From Bacteroidales bacterium UBA1736 (GTDB lineage: Bacteria > Bacteroidota > Bacteroidia > Bacteroidales > UBA932), in contig DCIC01000081.1 in assembly GCA_002315825.1 (NCBI GenBank), forward strand, positions 17,248-38,655: a stretch of DNA of 21,408 nucleotides, written 5' to 3'. Position numbers and translations under genes: made by a program. The notes beneath the pieces are model-generated. The model did not search any database, was not told where the DNA came from, and saw only the letters and a list, made by a program, of their open reading frames with translations. This document shows, piece by piece, positions 1 to 7,588 of this stretch. How positions within the stretch are numbered: the stretch's first letter is position 1; each line of letters opens with the position of its first letter.

Positions 1-1333
1 CGGCCGGGACCTGAACAAACATCGTATTCCAGTCGCTCATTGAGCCGTTCCACAGGCCCGGAAGTTCCAGAGCTTTCAACTCTCTGCCTTGATAGCTCTT
101 CTGGCTGATAAAACCCGTATTGGGGTCCACATATTTGAGCAGGTCAAACTTTTCACCCTTATAATTTCTAAGGCAGCATACCACATCCACGGGATTGAAA
201 TGAGTGGAAGATGCGAGAACTGCAGCCAGGCGGGGATTGCTGCTGTCAATCTGTGTACTCTCAAGAATCTGAAGGGAAGTGGAAGAATCTGCTTCTCTAA
301 TAATGAATGGTCCGCCTCCCGGCTCGCCGCTGTTGCGAACCATCCCGCAGACTCTGATAGGTCTGTCGAGCTTTTCCCTGAGAGTTCGGGGAGAATGGTC
401 CGGCAAAGAAATGCAAAGAGTATCGGACAGGAAAGAAGCTATGCGAGCGCACAATTCTTCTGAAGGATCCGCCTCCTGATCAAGTTGGCGAAGAAAAGAA
501 AAGATCTTATCGCGCAGCTTCAGGCAGCACCCCATCAAGACCATCTTGTATCTTGAAGTCAAAGGCAGAAGGCTCTCCAAAGCGACATTATCAATATTCT
601 TGATACTTACAATCTCCTCATCGAGAGAGTTAAGATTATATATAAGTGCACCGTGGCCCGCGGGTCTTCGCAAAACCGTCCCGTCATCAGTGACAAAGGG
701 CTCGTTATTCAAATCGACGGCCACAGTATTGGTGGCAGGATCCTGATAGGTAAAACTGATATTGTATTTTACCGAGTACCTTTCTTCATAGGCAACCTTG
801 ACTTGCTGCAATACAGTGTTGAAAAGAGGAAGGTGATCCTGGGAAATCGTGAAATAAAGCCTGACAGTACCGTCAGAATTTCTCATATAGCTCTGTCCCT
901 CAACGAGATGTTCCGCAAAAGCCGTCCTGAGTTCGCCCCCGGGATACTTATGAAACAGCAGCACCCCTTTGGGCTTGCTCCCATATCCAAGACCCTCCTG
1001 GGTAAGGAGTTGTCTTGCGGGATTCTTACCGTCAAACACTTCCGGATCATAAAACGCGAATTTGCGGATATTGTCCGAGAGCACCCTCACGGCCTCATTG
1101 GGTGTTTCCATTCCTGCAAAAATATCTTTAAACATTCGGGACGCTGCCCCAGATGCCGGAACAAACTTGCATTTCCCCTTCACTTCCGCATTTTCGGCAT
1201 ATTGAATCGCTTCATCCTCTTCTGCAGACGACAGACAGGCAATCCCCCGCCCGGGTGTAGCCGCGGCAACGATATCAAGAGAAGGAAAACCGGTACGGAA
1301 TCTCTCTATTTCAGAAACAGTCTTGCTATCCAT
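1..1333 (-). CDS. DUF4301 family protein (3' end cut by window edge)
   Basis: An open frame runs without a stop from an ATG at 1333 to the left edge, giving 444 residues of a protein whose C-terminus lies outside the window. The sequence resembles the DUF4301 family of Bacteroidetes, including the late stretch LPGLWNGSMSDWNTMFVQVP. I see a Gly/Ala-rich element PASGAASRMFK at residues 59-69, then KPKG at 120-123 and AGHGALIYNLNSLD from residue 225. Together these recall the phosphate-binding loop, substrate lysine and GHG elements of sugar-phosphate nucleotidyltransferases. That is inference; the biochemical function is not known to me. The start lies 3 bp after the pdxB stop, so the gene is probably the next cistron of the recF-pdxB transcript. 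No signal peptide is visible, so a cytoplasmic location is likely. Confidence 0.85.
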   Translation of the reverse strand, partial: MDSKTVSEIERFRTGFPSLDIVAAATPGRGIACLSSAEEDEAIQYAENAEVKGKCKFVPASGAASRMFKDIFAGMETPNEAVRVLSDNIRKFAFYDPEVFDGKNPARQLLTQEGLGYGSKPKGVLLFHKYPGGELRTAFAEHLVEGQSYMRNSDGTVRLYFTISQDHLPLFNTVLQQVKVAYEERYSVKYNISFTYQDPATNTVAVDLNNEPFVTDDGTVLRRPAGHGALIYNLNSLDEEIVSIKNIDNVALESLLPLTSRYKMVLMGCCLKLRDKIFSFLRQLDQEADPSEELCARIASFLSDTLCISLPDHSPRTLREKLDRPIRVCGMVRNSGEPGGGPFIIREADSSTSLQILESTQIDSSNPRLAAVLASSTHFNPVDVVCCLRNYKGEKFDLLKYVDPNTGFISQKSYQGRELKALELPGLWNGSMSDWNTMFVQVPA

Positions 1334-1336
1334 ATT

Positions 1337-2374
1337 TCAATCTACGAAAAACTCTCTTCGGTACTTATACTCTGTACGAATCCTCTCAAAGCTTCCGGGA
1401 GTCATTCTGAACATAAAATCATCAGTGAAAATGGGATAGTTGTACTGAATGATAGAAGCTATCTCACCTTGTGACAGTCCCTTGAGATCCAGCTTTATAG
1501 CCCTTAATTCCTCAATCTCGGTAGCGGGGAAGAACTTGAAAAGAGGAGGAATATCAAAAAATCTGGCAATAGCCTGAACAGATGCCGCAGTACCATTCTG
1601 TTTTCCCTGATAAGAATATCCCGCGATATGAGGGGTGGCAATATCCACTTTTTCCATCAGGATAGGATTGATATTGGGCTCGTTATTCCAAGTATCGATA
1701 ATGACAGGACCAAGTTTGGGAAAGGCTTCCATAAGCGCATCATCATTGACAACCTCTCCCCTGCAGGCATTGATAAAAAAAGCGCCCGGCTTTATCTGTG
1801 CAAAAAAGTCCTTGTCCGCCATACCTTTAGTACAGTCATCCAGAGGAACGTGAAGAGTGACGATATCGGAATTGGCAAGCAACTCTTCCCGAGTCACAAA
1901 GGCCTGAGAGCCTTCGGCTTCAGCGCGAGGAGGGTCACAGAGCAAAACTTTGAAGCCGAGGTACCGGGCCATCTTTTCAACTTTCTTGCCGACATTCCCC
2001 ACACCGATTATTCCGATTGTGGTATCGGGTGTAAACTTGATTGCGCGCCGGGCAGCCGTCCCGTACAAAGCGGAGAACACATAATTCATCACTCCCCCGG
2101 AGTTGCATCCGGCCGCATTGCACACCTCGATGCCCCGGCTACGACAATAATCTATGTCGATGTGATCCATACCGATTGTCGCCGTTGCAATCATCCTTAC
2201 AGGAGTTCCTTCCAGAAGAGCCTCATTACACTTGGTTCTGGTCCTGATGATAAGGCCGTCAGCATCGGACAGATCCTCCTTGGAGATATCCCGTCCTTCC
2301 TTATAGACGACCTGCGAATAAGGTTCAAGCACACCTTGTATGAAAGGTATCGCTCTGTCGATAACAAATTTCAT
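1337..2374 (-). CDS. pdxB: Erythronate-4-phosphate dehydrogenase
   Basis: This 345-residue protein belongs to the D-2-hydroxyacid dehydrogenase superfamily. It matches PdxB, which oxidises 4-phosphoerythronate to 2-oxo-3-hydroxy-4-phosphobutanoate in the DXP-dependent pyridoxal 5'-phosphate pathway. The NAD-binding loop GVGNVG is at residues 124-129. Catalytic candidates are R205 in NACRGEVV, D227 and E232 in DTWNNEP, and H249 in ATPHIAGYSYQGKQNG; the D-to-E spacing and the GYSYQGK segment are typical of PdxB. It is somewhat shorter than the E. coli enzyme (about 378 residues), mainly at the C-terminal dimerisation region. The gene lies 3 bp downstream of the DUF721 gene and 3 bp upstream of the DUF4301 gene, so the three are likely co-transcribed. 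Confidence 0.93.
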   Translation of the reverse strand: MKFVIDRAIPFIQGVLEPYSQVVYKEGRDISKEDLSDADGLIIRTRTKCNEALLEGTPVRMIATATIGMDHIDIDYCRSRGIEVCNAAGCNSGGVMNYVFSALYGTAARRAIKFTPDTTIGIIGVGNVGKKVEKMARYLGFKVLLCDPPRAEAEGSQAFVTREELLANSDIVTLHVPLDDCTKGMADKDFFAQIKPGAFFINACRGEVVNDDALMEAFPKLGPVIIDTWNNEPNINPILMEKVDIATPHIAGYSYQGKQNGTAASVQAIARFFDIPPLFKFFPATEIEELRAIKLDLKGLSQGEIASIIQYNYPIFTDDFMFRMTPGSFERIRTEYKYRREFFVD

Positions 2375-2377
2375 ATC

Positions 2378-2716
2378 TTACTTAAGTACTATTTCTTTCA
2401 CATATGGCTTTTCCAGAAAGTCACGGGTGAAAAGCTTGTCCTCCTCGAGAATCTGGTTGATTTTCAAAGTGATGGCATCTTTCTGGAAGAATAGTTGATT
2501 GCGGACGACCGAAGAGCTGACCGTGACGAAGAGCTTCCTGTCGCGATAGAACTGCTTCAGGGTGAAACGTTCAGCTCCGGAAGCCTCGTTCCAGGCGTGA
2601 AATACACGATGATTGTTCAGCCCGGAAGCCAATTTCATCGATTTGATATACATATGGACAACCTCCTCCATATTGTAAGCCTGCTTACGCTGGAGAGTCA
2701 CACCCTTTATCATCAT
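2378..2716 (-). CDS. DUF721 (DciA-like) protein
   Basis: This small basic protein of about 112 residues belongs to the DUF721 family, shown by the conserved core FHAWNEASGAERF followed by the LFVTVSSSVVRNQLFF strand-helix. DUF721 includes DciA, the replicative helicase operator of many bacteria that lack DnaC, so a role in loading or regulating DnaB is plausible but not shown here. I chose the ATG at 2716 because it overlaps the recF stop as ATGA, a common coupling arrangement. A GTG at 2731 in the same frame and a second ATG at 2713 are alternatives. An AGGAGG lies about 15 bases before the chosen start, which is too far for a standard Shine-Dalgarno site. Adjacency to recF supports a DNA replication or repair context. 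Confidence 0.82.
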   Translation of the reverse strand: MMIKGVTLQRKQAYNMEEVVHMYIKSMKLASGLNNHRVFHAWNEASGAERFTLKQFYRDRKLFVTVSSSVVRNQLFFQKDAITLKINQILEEDKLFTRDFLEKPYVKEIVLK

Positions 2717-3810
2717 AGTTTGGTAAAGCACCCTCCTGAAGTGTCATAATATGTTCTGTCGGCAGTGATATTGTCCACGATACCCTGAAGTCTGACTTTG
2801 TTGCTGTCACTGAGAAATATCTGTCCGAAATCCGTTCCTGCCACCATCTGTAACATATTTGAAGTCCTGTCCATATCCAGCTTGTCAAACAAGTCGTCAA
2901 GCAGAAGAAGCGGAGGGAAACCATACGAATTCTTCATCAATTCGTACTGTGCAAACTTCAATGAGACAAGAAAAGTCTTCATCTGTCCCTGGGACCCGCA
3001 CCGCCTGATGGGAAATGACCCCATCTCAAAGATAAAATCATCCCTGTGCACACCTGCTGAGGTATATTTCAATACTCTATCCTTTTCACGCGATGAGCTC
3101 AGCAGCTCACTCAGCGAAGAGCGGTGGAGGTCAGACTTATAACTGATAAGCACATTCTCCTTTCCGGAGGATAGACGGGTATAATAACTTCCCACTATCG
3201 GATTCAATTTATCGACAAGATCTTTCCTGCGCCTATAAATTACATCCCCAAGGTCTGAGAGCTGCGCATCGAAAGTATCAAGAAGAGCGTCATCGCAGCC
3301 GCCATCCCTGAGGTACTTATTTCGCTGAACGAGCAAGCGGTTATATAGCTGTACCGCATACATATACTCACGGTCCATCTGCGAAATCACGGAATTGACA
3401 AATTTGCGTCTCTCTTCGCCCGAATCGCTCACAAGAGAAATGTCAGATGGAGACACCATCACCACAGGAAGGATACCTATGTGGTCGGATATCTTTGAGA
3501 GCAACTTATCATCGTGGCGTATTTTCTTCTCGCCCCCGTCTGTGACCTGGATACTGAATCGCTGGTCCAGTCCTGAAGGCATAGCATACTCGGCAGATAT
3601 GGCAAACGATGAGGTCCCTGTACGGAAATTATACCTGTCGGTCACACTGAAAGCGCTCTTGGTCATTGACAGGTAGAAAATGGCATCCATTAGATTTGTC
3701 TTACCCTCACCGTTGTTGCCGGAAATACAGTTTACATTGCCGCAGAAATCCAGCTCCTGAAGCTCGATATTGCGGAAGTTCTGCACCACTATGTGTTTGA
3801 GCACCGGCAT
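2713..3810 (-). CDS. recF: DNA replication and repair protein RecF
   Basis: RecF is an SMC-like ATPase that binds DNA at single-strand/double-strand junctions and, with RecO and RecR, helps load RecA at stalled forks and gaps. The 365-residue protein has the expected length. The Walker A motif is SGNNGEGKTN at residues 30-39 with K37. The ABC signature region SQGQMKTFLVSLKFAQ is followed by the Walker B segment LLLLDDLFDKLD with D305 and D306. The N-terminal VQNFRNIE is the usual RecF opening. The ATG at 3810 lies 6 bp after the aldehyde dehydrogenase stop, and the 3' end overlaps the DUF721 start by 4 bp. dnaA, dnaN and gyrB are not present here, so this is not the classical origin-linked recF arrangement. 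Confidence 0.95.
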   Translation of the reverse strand: MPVLKHIVVQNFRNIELQELDFCGNVNCISGNNGEGKTNLMDAIFYLSMTKSAFSVTDRYNFRTGTSSFAISAEYAMPSGLDQRFSIQVTDGGEKKIRHDDKLLSKISDHIGILPVVMVSPSDISLVSDSGEERRKFVNSVISQMDREYMYAVQLYNRLLVQRNKYLRDGGCDDALLDTFDAQLSDLGDVIYRRRKDLVDKLNPIVGSYYTRLSSGKENVLISYKSDLHRSSLSELLSSSREKDRVLKYTSAGVHRDDFIFEMGSFPIRRCGSQGQMKTFLVSLKFAQYELMKNSYGFPPLLLLDDLFDKLDMDRTSNMLQMVAGTDFGQIFLSDSNKVRLQGIVDNITADRTYYDTSGGCFTKL

Positions 3811-3816
3811 AAGATA

Positions 3817-5208
3817 CTATTTCTTCATAAGAGATTTGACAAAACTGATATACTTGTAGGGCATATACCTCAGCGGAAGATCCATCCGGACAGGAGTCGA
3901 AAGAACAGATCTTTGGTGCGAGAACACCTCAAAACTTCTTCTCCCGTGATACTCGCCCATTCCGGAATTGCCCACCCCACCAAAAGGAAGAGTCTCGCCC
4001 GCCACGTGCATAATTGTATCATTTACGCAAGCGCCTCCGGACGTAGTCTTGGATATAATCCCGCGTGCTGTCTTCTTTTTGGAGAAAATATACATAGCCA
4101 GAGGCTTCTCTCTACCATTGACAAAAGAAATGGCCTGATTCAGATCCGAGAAAGGTATCACAGGCAGCAATGGGCCGAAAATCTCGGTCGTCATCACATC
4201 CGACTCCGGGTCTGGATTGAGAATCAGGGTAGGCGCGATATATCTCTCACTTTCCACAAAACGCATCCCTTCCGAGCAGGTGAGCGCATTGTCAAGCGCC
4301 GCGTCAATATATCCTTTCAAGCGGCAGAAGGCTCCATCATTGACTATCCTGCCAAAATATTCCGACACGTACGGATCGGGGCCCAGAAGTTCTCTGACCT
4401 GATTTCGGAATTCACGGATAAAATCATCATACAGACTGCGATGCACCAGAGCGTAATCCGGAGCGATACAAGTCTGCCCCGCATTGACCACCTTCCCCCA
4501 AGCGATTCTGCGCGCGGCTGTCTTCACATCACCATCCTCCGAAACGATGCAAGGACTTTTGCCGCCCATTTCCAGGACGACGGGTGTAAAATGCTCACTC
4601 GCGGCTTTTATGACCGCCGCGCCGAACTTCGTACCCCCGGTAAAGAAAATAAAGTCCCAACGAAGACTCAGCAAATACTCATTGACATCTCTATGCCCCT
4701 GTACGACAGCAATATACTTCGAGTCAAAGCATTCAGCGACCATCTCAGCGAGGGCGCCGGACACCCTCGGGACAAAAGGCGACACTTTAAGCACTGCAGT
4801 GTCGCCAGCTGATATGGCTCCTATCAGCGGATTCAGAATCAACTGAATAGGATAATTCCAGGGTGCAATGATAAGAGTATTTCCCAAAGGCTCCCAATGA
4901 ATCCTTCCCGACGAAGGCAGCTGAAATAAAGAAACACGCTTGGACTTGTCTGATGTCCAAGTATTCAGATGCTTGAGATGATAGTCCAGTTCCGAATACA
5001 GGATACAGAACTCTGTAAGATATGCTTCCTGAGGGCTTTTGTGCAAATCCGCCCATAAGGCATCGCTCAATGGGCCTTCCCATTTGTGGAGAGCTTCCCT
5101 GAGCTTGAGCAGGGCCTCCCTTCGGAATGCCACATCACGGGTGATTCCACTATTGTAGAATTCTCTTTGAGATTGCCACAGGCTGTATATCTTATCCTCT
5201 GTCTGCAC
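3817..5208 (-). CDS. Aldehyde dehydrogenase, ALDH3-like
   Basis: This 463-residue NAD(P)+-dependent aldehyde dehydrogenase should oxidise an aldehyde to the carboxylic acid. The general base is probably E213 in VVLEMGGKSP and the nucleophile C247 in NAGQTCIAPDY. PWNYPIQLILNPLIGA forms part of the cofactor-binding fold, and TTEIFGPLLPVIPF and LPFGGVGNSGMGEYHG are also typical. The length of about 460 residues, without the N-terminal extension of ALDH1/2 enzymes, and the ending with YHGRRSFEVFSHQRSV point to the ALDH3 class, which often acts on fatty or aromatic aldehydes. The specific substrate cannot be told from the sequence. Translation appears to start at a GTG at 5208, since no ATG lies in frame between it and the preceding gene's stop 8 bp away. 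Confidence 0.92.
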   Translation of the reverse strand: MQTEDKIYSLWQSQREFYNSGITRDVAFRREALLKLREALHKWEGPLSDALWADLHKSPQEAYLTEFCILYSELDYHLKHLNTWTSDKSKRVSLFQLPSSGRIHWEPLGNTLIIAPWNYPIQLILNPLIGAISAGDTAVLKVSPFVPRVSGALAEMVAECFDSKYIAVVQGHRDVNEYLLSLRWDFIFFTGGTKFGAAVIKAASEHFTPVVLEMGGKSPCIVSEDGDVKTAARRIAWGKVVNAGQTCIAPDYALVHRSLYDDFIREFRNQVRELLGPDPYVSEYFGRIVNDGAFCRLKGYIDAALDNALTCSEGMRFVESERYIAPTLILNPDPESDVMTTEIFGPLLPVIPFSDLNQAISFVNGREKPLAMYIFSKKKTARGIISKTTSGGACVNDTIMHVAGETLPFGGVGNSGMGEYHGRRSFEVFSHQRSVLSTPVRMDLPLRYMPYKYISFVKSLMKK

Positions 5209-5216
5209 GGCAATGC

Positions 5217-5861
5217 CTATTTTTTGGCAGCGATTCTGACTGAACGGAACTCAATGGGACCGCCTTCACTCTGAAGGCCGATGTGACCGGACTTGACGGG
5301 ATCGGTCCCTTCATTCTGAAGCACATCATTTACATACACCTGGATATGACCGCCTTCTACAATGATATGGGCGTGATTCCACTCCCCTACGGGATTCTCG
5401 CTTGAATCCTCAAACCTGGGCTTGACGGGGAATTTGGGCCGCACCCCGTCCTCAGGGAGCTCATATTCTTCGAGGTCAGATCCTCCGAGCAGGACGAAAT
5501 CTCCCGCCGAGCCTGCCTTCAGCTGGCACTCCACGCCATTGGGAAATGGATTGGAAGGCTCTGCGATGATGAGGAATATACCGCTGTTGGCCGCCTCGGA
5601 AGGCCATCTCCACTCCACATCAAGGACATAGTCCGTATAAACTTCCGGAGTATAGATGTACCCGAAAGGCTGTCCTGCAATCTGAATGGCGCCGTTCTCC
5701 ACATAAAAAACCTCCGATGCGGGGATGCTGTCATTCTCTATGACGGGAATCCAATTGGAAAGATCGTTTCCGTTGAACAACTCCACTGTGGTTTCCGATG
5801 TACAGGAAGCGAAAAAGAGGCCTGCAGAGAGCGCTGCAGCAAAAAGATGACGTAATCTCAT
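5217..5861 (-). CDS. DUF1080 (3-keto-disaccharide hydrolase-like) lipoprotein
   Basis: This 214-residue protein begins with a lipoprotein signal peptide: a basic start (MRLRH), a hydrophobic run, and the lipobox FASC with C20 as the predicted lipidated residue. The mature part has the DUF1080 beta-sandwich pattern: ELFNGNDLSNW at the start, GQPFGYIYTPEVYTDYVLDVEWRW, NSGIFLI, the central NGVECQLKAGSAGDFVLLGG, and the closing SGHIGLQSEGGPIEFRSVRI. Family members include 3-keto-glycoside hydrolases and other carbohydrate-active proteins, so periplasmic or surface sugar processing is plausible. A specific substrate is not indicated, and no SusC/SusD or other glycan-use genes are nearby. It is the first gene of the leftward run, 8 bp before the aldehyde dehydrogenase start. 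Confidence 0.85.
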   Translation of the reverse strand: MRLRHLFAAALSAGLFFASCTSETTVELFNGNDLSNWIPVIENDSIPASEVFYVENGAIQIAGQPFGYIYTPEVYTDYVLDVEWRWPSEAANSGIFLIIAEPSNPFPNGVECQLKAGSAGDFVLLGGSDLEEYELPEDGVRPKFPVKPRFEDSSENPVGEWNHAHIIVEGGHIQVYVNDVLQNEGTDPVKSGHIGLQSEGGPIEFRSVRIAAKK

Positions 5862-5886
5862 AACAATATCAATTTATCTATTTCGG

Positions 5887-5926
5887 TAAAAGTAACAAAT
5901 TTGACTGACAATATTGTGATTTTGAC
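5887..5926. promoter_or_regulatory. Divergent intergenic control region with palindrome and direct repeats
   Basis: The 119-bp gap at 5862-5980 separates the leftward DUF1080 run from the rightward TPR-yebC pair and must drive both. It holds a perfect 10-bp palindrome ACAATATTGT (5908-5917), flanked by two copies of TTTGAC at 5900-5905 and 5921-5926, 21 bp apart, about two helical turns. For the leftward genes the best -7 candidate is TACTTTTA read on the minus strand at 5894-5887, one base away from TAnnTTTG. A regulator-binding role is inference from the symmetry. Confidence 0.3.
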
Positions 5927-5937
5927 ATAAAAAATAG

Positions 5938-5945
5938 TACTTTTG
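5938..5945 (+). promoter_or_regulatory. Candidate Bacteroidetes -7 element for TPR-yebC
   Basis: TACTTTTG matches the Bacteroidetes -7 consensus TAnnTTTG exactly. It lies 35 bp before the TPR gene start and is followed by an A/T-rich leader. A weak -33 partner ATTG (5913-5916) stands 21 bp upstream, where the consensus is TTTG. The assignment rests on sequence match and position only. Confidence 0.5.
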
Positions 5946-5980
5946 TGGGATTTTTGGAATGAAATAAATAAAACAATACC

Positions 5981-6664
5981 ATGTCAAAAGAAAATCTCAA
6001 AGACCAAGAGGCACAGCAGCAGGAAAAAATCAACCGGACTGTGTCCAAAACAGAACAGTTCTTCAACGAGAATAAGCGTACCATCTGGACTGCAGTGGCT
6101 GCCGTTGTCGTAGTATTCCTCGGAATCCTCGGATACAACCAGTTCATTTATCAGCCCAAGGCACAGGAGGCTCAGGAGCAGATGTACCACGCCGAGTCTT
6201 CATTTGCCTCAAGCGAATACGAAATCGCCCTCAATGGTGACGGAAACAATCTGGGATTTGCAGAGATTGCCAATCAGTATGGAAAGAAAGCCGGCGCAGC
6301 CGTTTACCTTTATGCTGGTGTGTGTGAGCTTAATCTCGGAAATTTCGACTCAGCCATCCAGTACCTCAAGAAATACAACGGAAAGGATGAGATTCTTGCC
6401 GCAAGAGCACTTGCCTGCATAGGTGATGCATATGTAGGCCTCGAGGACTATTCATCCGCTCTTGACTATTTTGGAAAGGCAGCATCCGCAGCAGACAACG
6501 TTTATGCGGCCACCTATCTTCTCAAGGCAGGTGCCGTATGCGAGGAGATGGGAGATCCCCAGAAAGCCCTCACATATTATAAGACAATCAAGGACAAGTA
6601 CCCTCAGTCAGTGGAAGGTTACGACGTTGACAAGTATATTTCAAGAATAGAAAGCAAACAGTAG
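5981..6664 (+). CDS. Membrane-anchored tetratricopeptide repeat protein
   Basis: This 227-residue protein has a short charged N-terminus, a single transmembrane helix at about residues 35-53 (TIWTAVAAVVVVFLGILGY), and a C-terminal domain of TPR-like helical hairpins. Visible repeat units include YLYAGVCELNLGNFDSAIQY, ALACIGDAYVGLEDYSSALD and LLKAGAVCEEMGDPQKALTY. The layout resembles YfgM-type ancillary proteins, with the TPR domain probably on the periplasmic side, but no specific partner can be named. The ATG at 5981 follows an A/T-rich leader without a Shine-Dalgarno site, typical of Bacteroidetes. It is separated from yebC by 4 bp and is probably co-transcribed with it. Confidence 0.85.
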   Translation: MSKENLKDQEAQQQEKINRTVSKTEQFFNENKRTIWTAVAAVVVVFLGILGYNQFIYQPKAQEAQEQMYHAESSFASSEYEIALNGDGNNLGFAEIANQYGKKAGAAVYLYAGVCELNLGNFDSAIQYLKKYNGKDEILAARALACIGDAYVGLEDYSSALDYFGKAASAADNVYAATYLLKAGAVCEEMGDPQKALTYYKTIKDKYPQSVEGYDVDKYISRIESKQ

Positions 6665-6668
6665 AGAT

Positions 6669-7424
6669 ATGGGAAGAGCCTTTGAGTTCCGCAAGGAAAG
6701 AAAAATGAAGCGCTGGGGTCATATGGCCCGCGTTTTCACCAAACTTGGAAAAGAAATTACAATCGCTGTCAAGCAGGGCGGCTCCGATGTGACCGGCAAT
6801 CCGCGTCTTCGTGCGCTTATGGCCGAGGCACGTGCAGAATCAATGCCAAAGGAGAATGTGGAGAGAGCCATCAAGAAAGCCACTGACAAGACCACCGGTG
6901 ATTTCAAGGAACTTGTTTATGAAGGCTACGGCCCTCACGGAATCGCTTATCTGGTAGAGGCAGCAACTGACAACAACACCCGTACAGTCGCAAACGTACG
7001 CAGCTATTTCACAAAATGCGGAGGCACCCTTGGGACCAGCGGTTCTGTAAGTTTTATGTTCGACCATAAATGCGTTTTCCGTATCAAGGAAAATGATGGT
7101 ATGGACATTGAGGAGCTCGAGCTTGAAATGATTGACTATGGTGTGGATGAGCTCTTTGAGGAGATTGAGGTGGATCAGGATGACAACGAGACAAAGACCA
7201 TTGTAATCTATGGTGCATACGAGTCCTATGGTACTATTCAGAAATACATTGAGGAGAATGGATTCGAGATGCTGTCCGGAGGTTTCGAAAGGATTCCAAA
7301 CGTTGACCTCAAAGAGGTGAGCGCCGACCAGAGGGCAGCTCTGGACAAGCTTACCGATCTTCTCGAAGATGACGAGGATGTGACTCACGTATATTCTACA
7401 CTGAAGCCTTCTGACGAAGAGTAA
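6669..7424 (+). CDS. yebC: YebC/PmpR family protein
   Basis: This 251-residue protein is a YebC/PmpR family member (TACO1-related). The family was long annotated as transcriptional regulators; more recent work on family members points to a role in translation, helping ribosomes through difficult stretches such as polyproline. The N-terminus MGRAFEFRKERKMKRWGHMA is the Bacteroidetes variant of the family opening. The family core follows: AVKQGGSDVTGNPRLRALMA, MPKENVERAIKKA, YEGYGPHG and VRSYFTKCGGTLGTSGSV. The acidic C-terminal part ends in DDEDVTHVYST. Length and motifs are normal for the family. The gene is followed by a strong hairpin terminator, so it closes the TPR-yebC transcription unit. 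Confidence 0.95.
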   Translation: MGRAFEFRKERKMKRWGHMARVFTKLGKEITIAVKQGGSDVTGNPRLRALMAEARAESMPKENVERAIKKATDKTTGDFKELVYEGYGPHGIAYLVEAATDNNTRTVANVRSYFTKCGGTLGTSGSVSFMFDHKCVFRIKENDGMDIEELELEMIDYGVDELFEEIEVDQDDNETKTIVIYGAYESYGTIQKYIEENGFEMLSGGFERIPNVDLKEVSADQRAALDKLTDLLEDDEDVTHVYSTLKPSDEE

Positions 7425-7445
7425 GATTTATTACATATCATATAG

Positions 7446-7490
7446 AATATGACCTTTTTGTCCGGTGGCATAAAGGTCATATTTTTATTT
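7446..7490 (+). terminator. Rho-independent terminator after yebC
   Basis: A perfect 12-bp stem pairs 7446-7457 (AATATGACCTTT) with 7472-7483 (AAAGGTCATATT), with a 14-base loop and a T-rich tail (TTTATTTTAT). It starts 22 bp after the yebC stop and separates that unit from the V-ATPase operon. Confidence 0.8.
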
Positions 7491-7506
7491 TATCGAACTT
7501 TTTTGA

Positions 7507-7534
7507 TAAATTTGTGAAATTTGCATACAAATTG
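7507..7534 (+). promoter_or_regulatory. Candidate V-ATPase operon promoter (-7) and leader inverted repeat
   Basis: TAAATTTG at 7507-7514 matches the TAnnTTTG -7 consensus exactly. I see no convincing TTTG at the expected -33 distance. Just downstream lies an inverted repeat, AATTTG (7518-7523) and CAAATT (7528-7533), separated by 4 bp, close to the expected start of transcription. The remaining leader to the ATG at 7589 is A/C-rich and poor in G, typical of Bacteroidetes 5' leaders. Confidence 0.45.
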
Positions 7535-7588
7535 CATCTGTCGGAACATAACACAACAACAACCACAGGACAATAATAATAACACTAT

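Noticed and set aside
653..1474. Long plus-strand open frame opposite DUF4301 and pdxB
   Set aside because: It spans the ends of two clear minus-strand genes and its translation resembles no family; it is an antisense shadow.
1628..2494. Long plus-strand open frame opposite pdxB
   Set aside because: It is antisense to a complete pdxB with all catalytic residues, and it crosses the pdxB/DUF721 junction.
2731..2738. AGGAGG next to a GTG as the DUF721 start
   Set aside because: The spacing to GTG is almost zero and to the ATG about 15 bases, neither normal, and Bacteroidetes rarely rely on Shine-Dalgarno sites.
3793..4812. 339-codon plus-strand open frame opposite the aldehyde dehydrogenase
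   Set aside because: It is rich in Arg, His and Ser with no domain pattern, as expected for the reverse complement of a real gene.
6840..7388. Minus-strand open frame opposite yebC
   Set aside because: It lies fully within yebC; the hydrophobic look comes from the complement of acidic codons.
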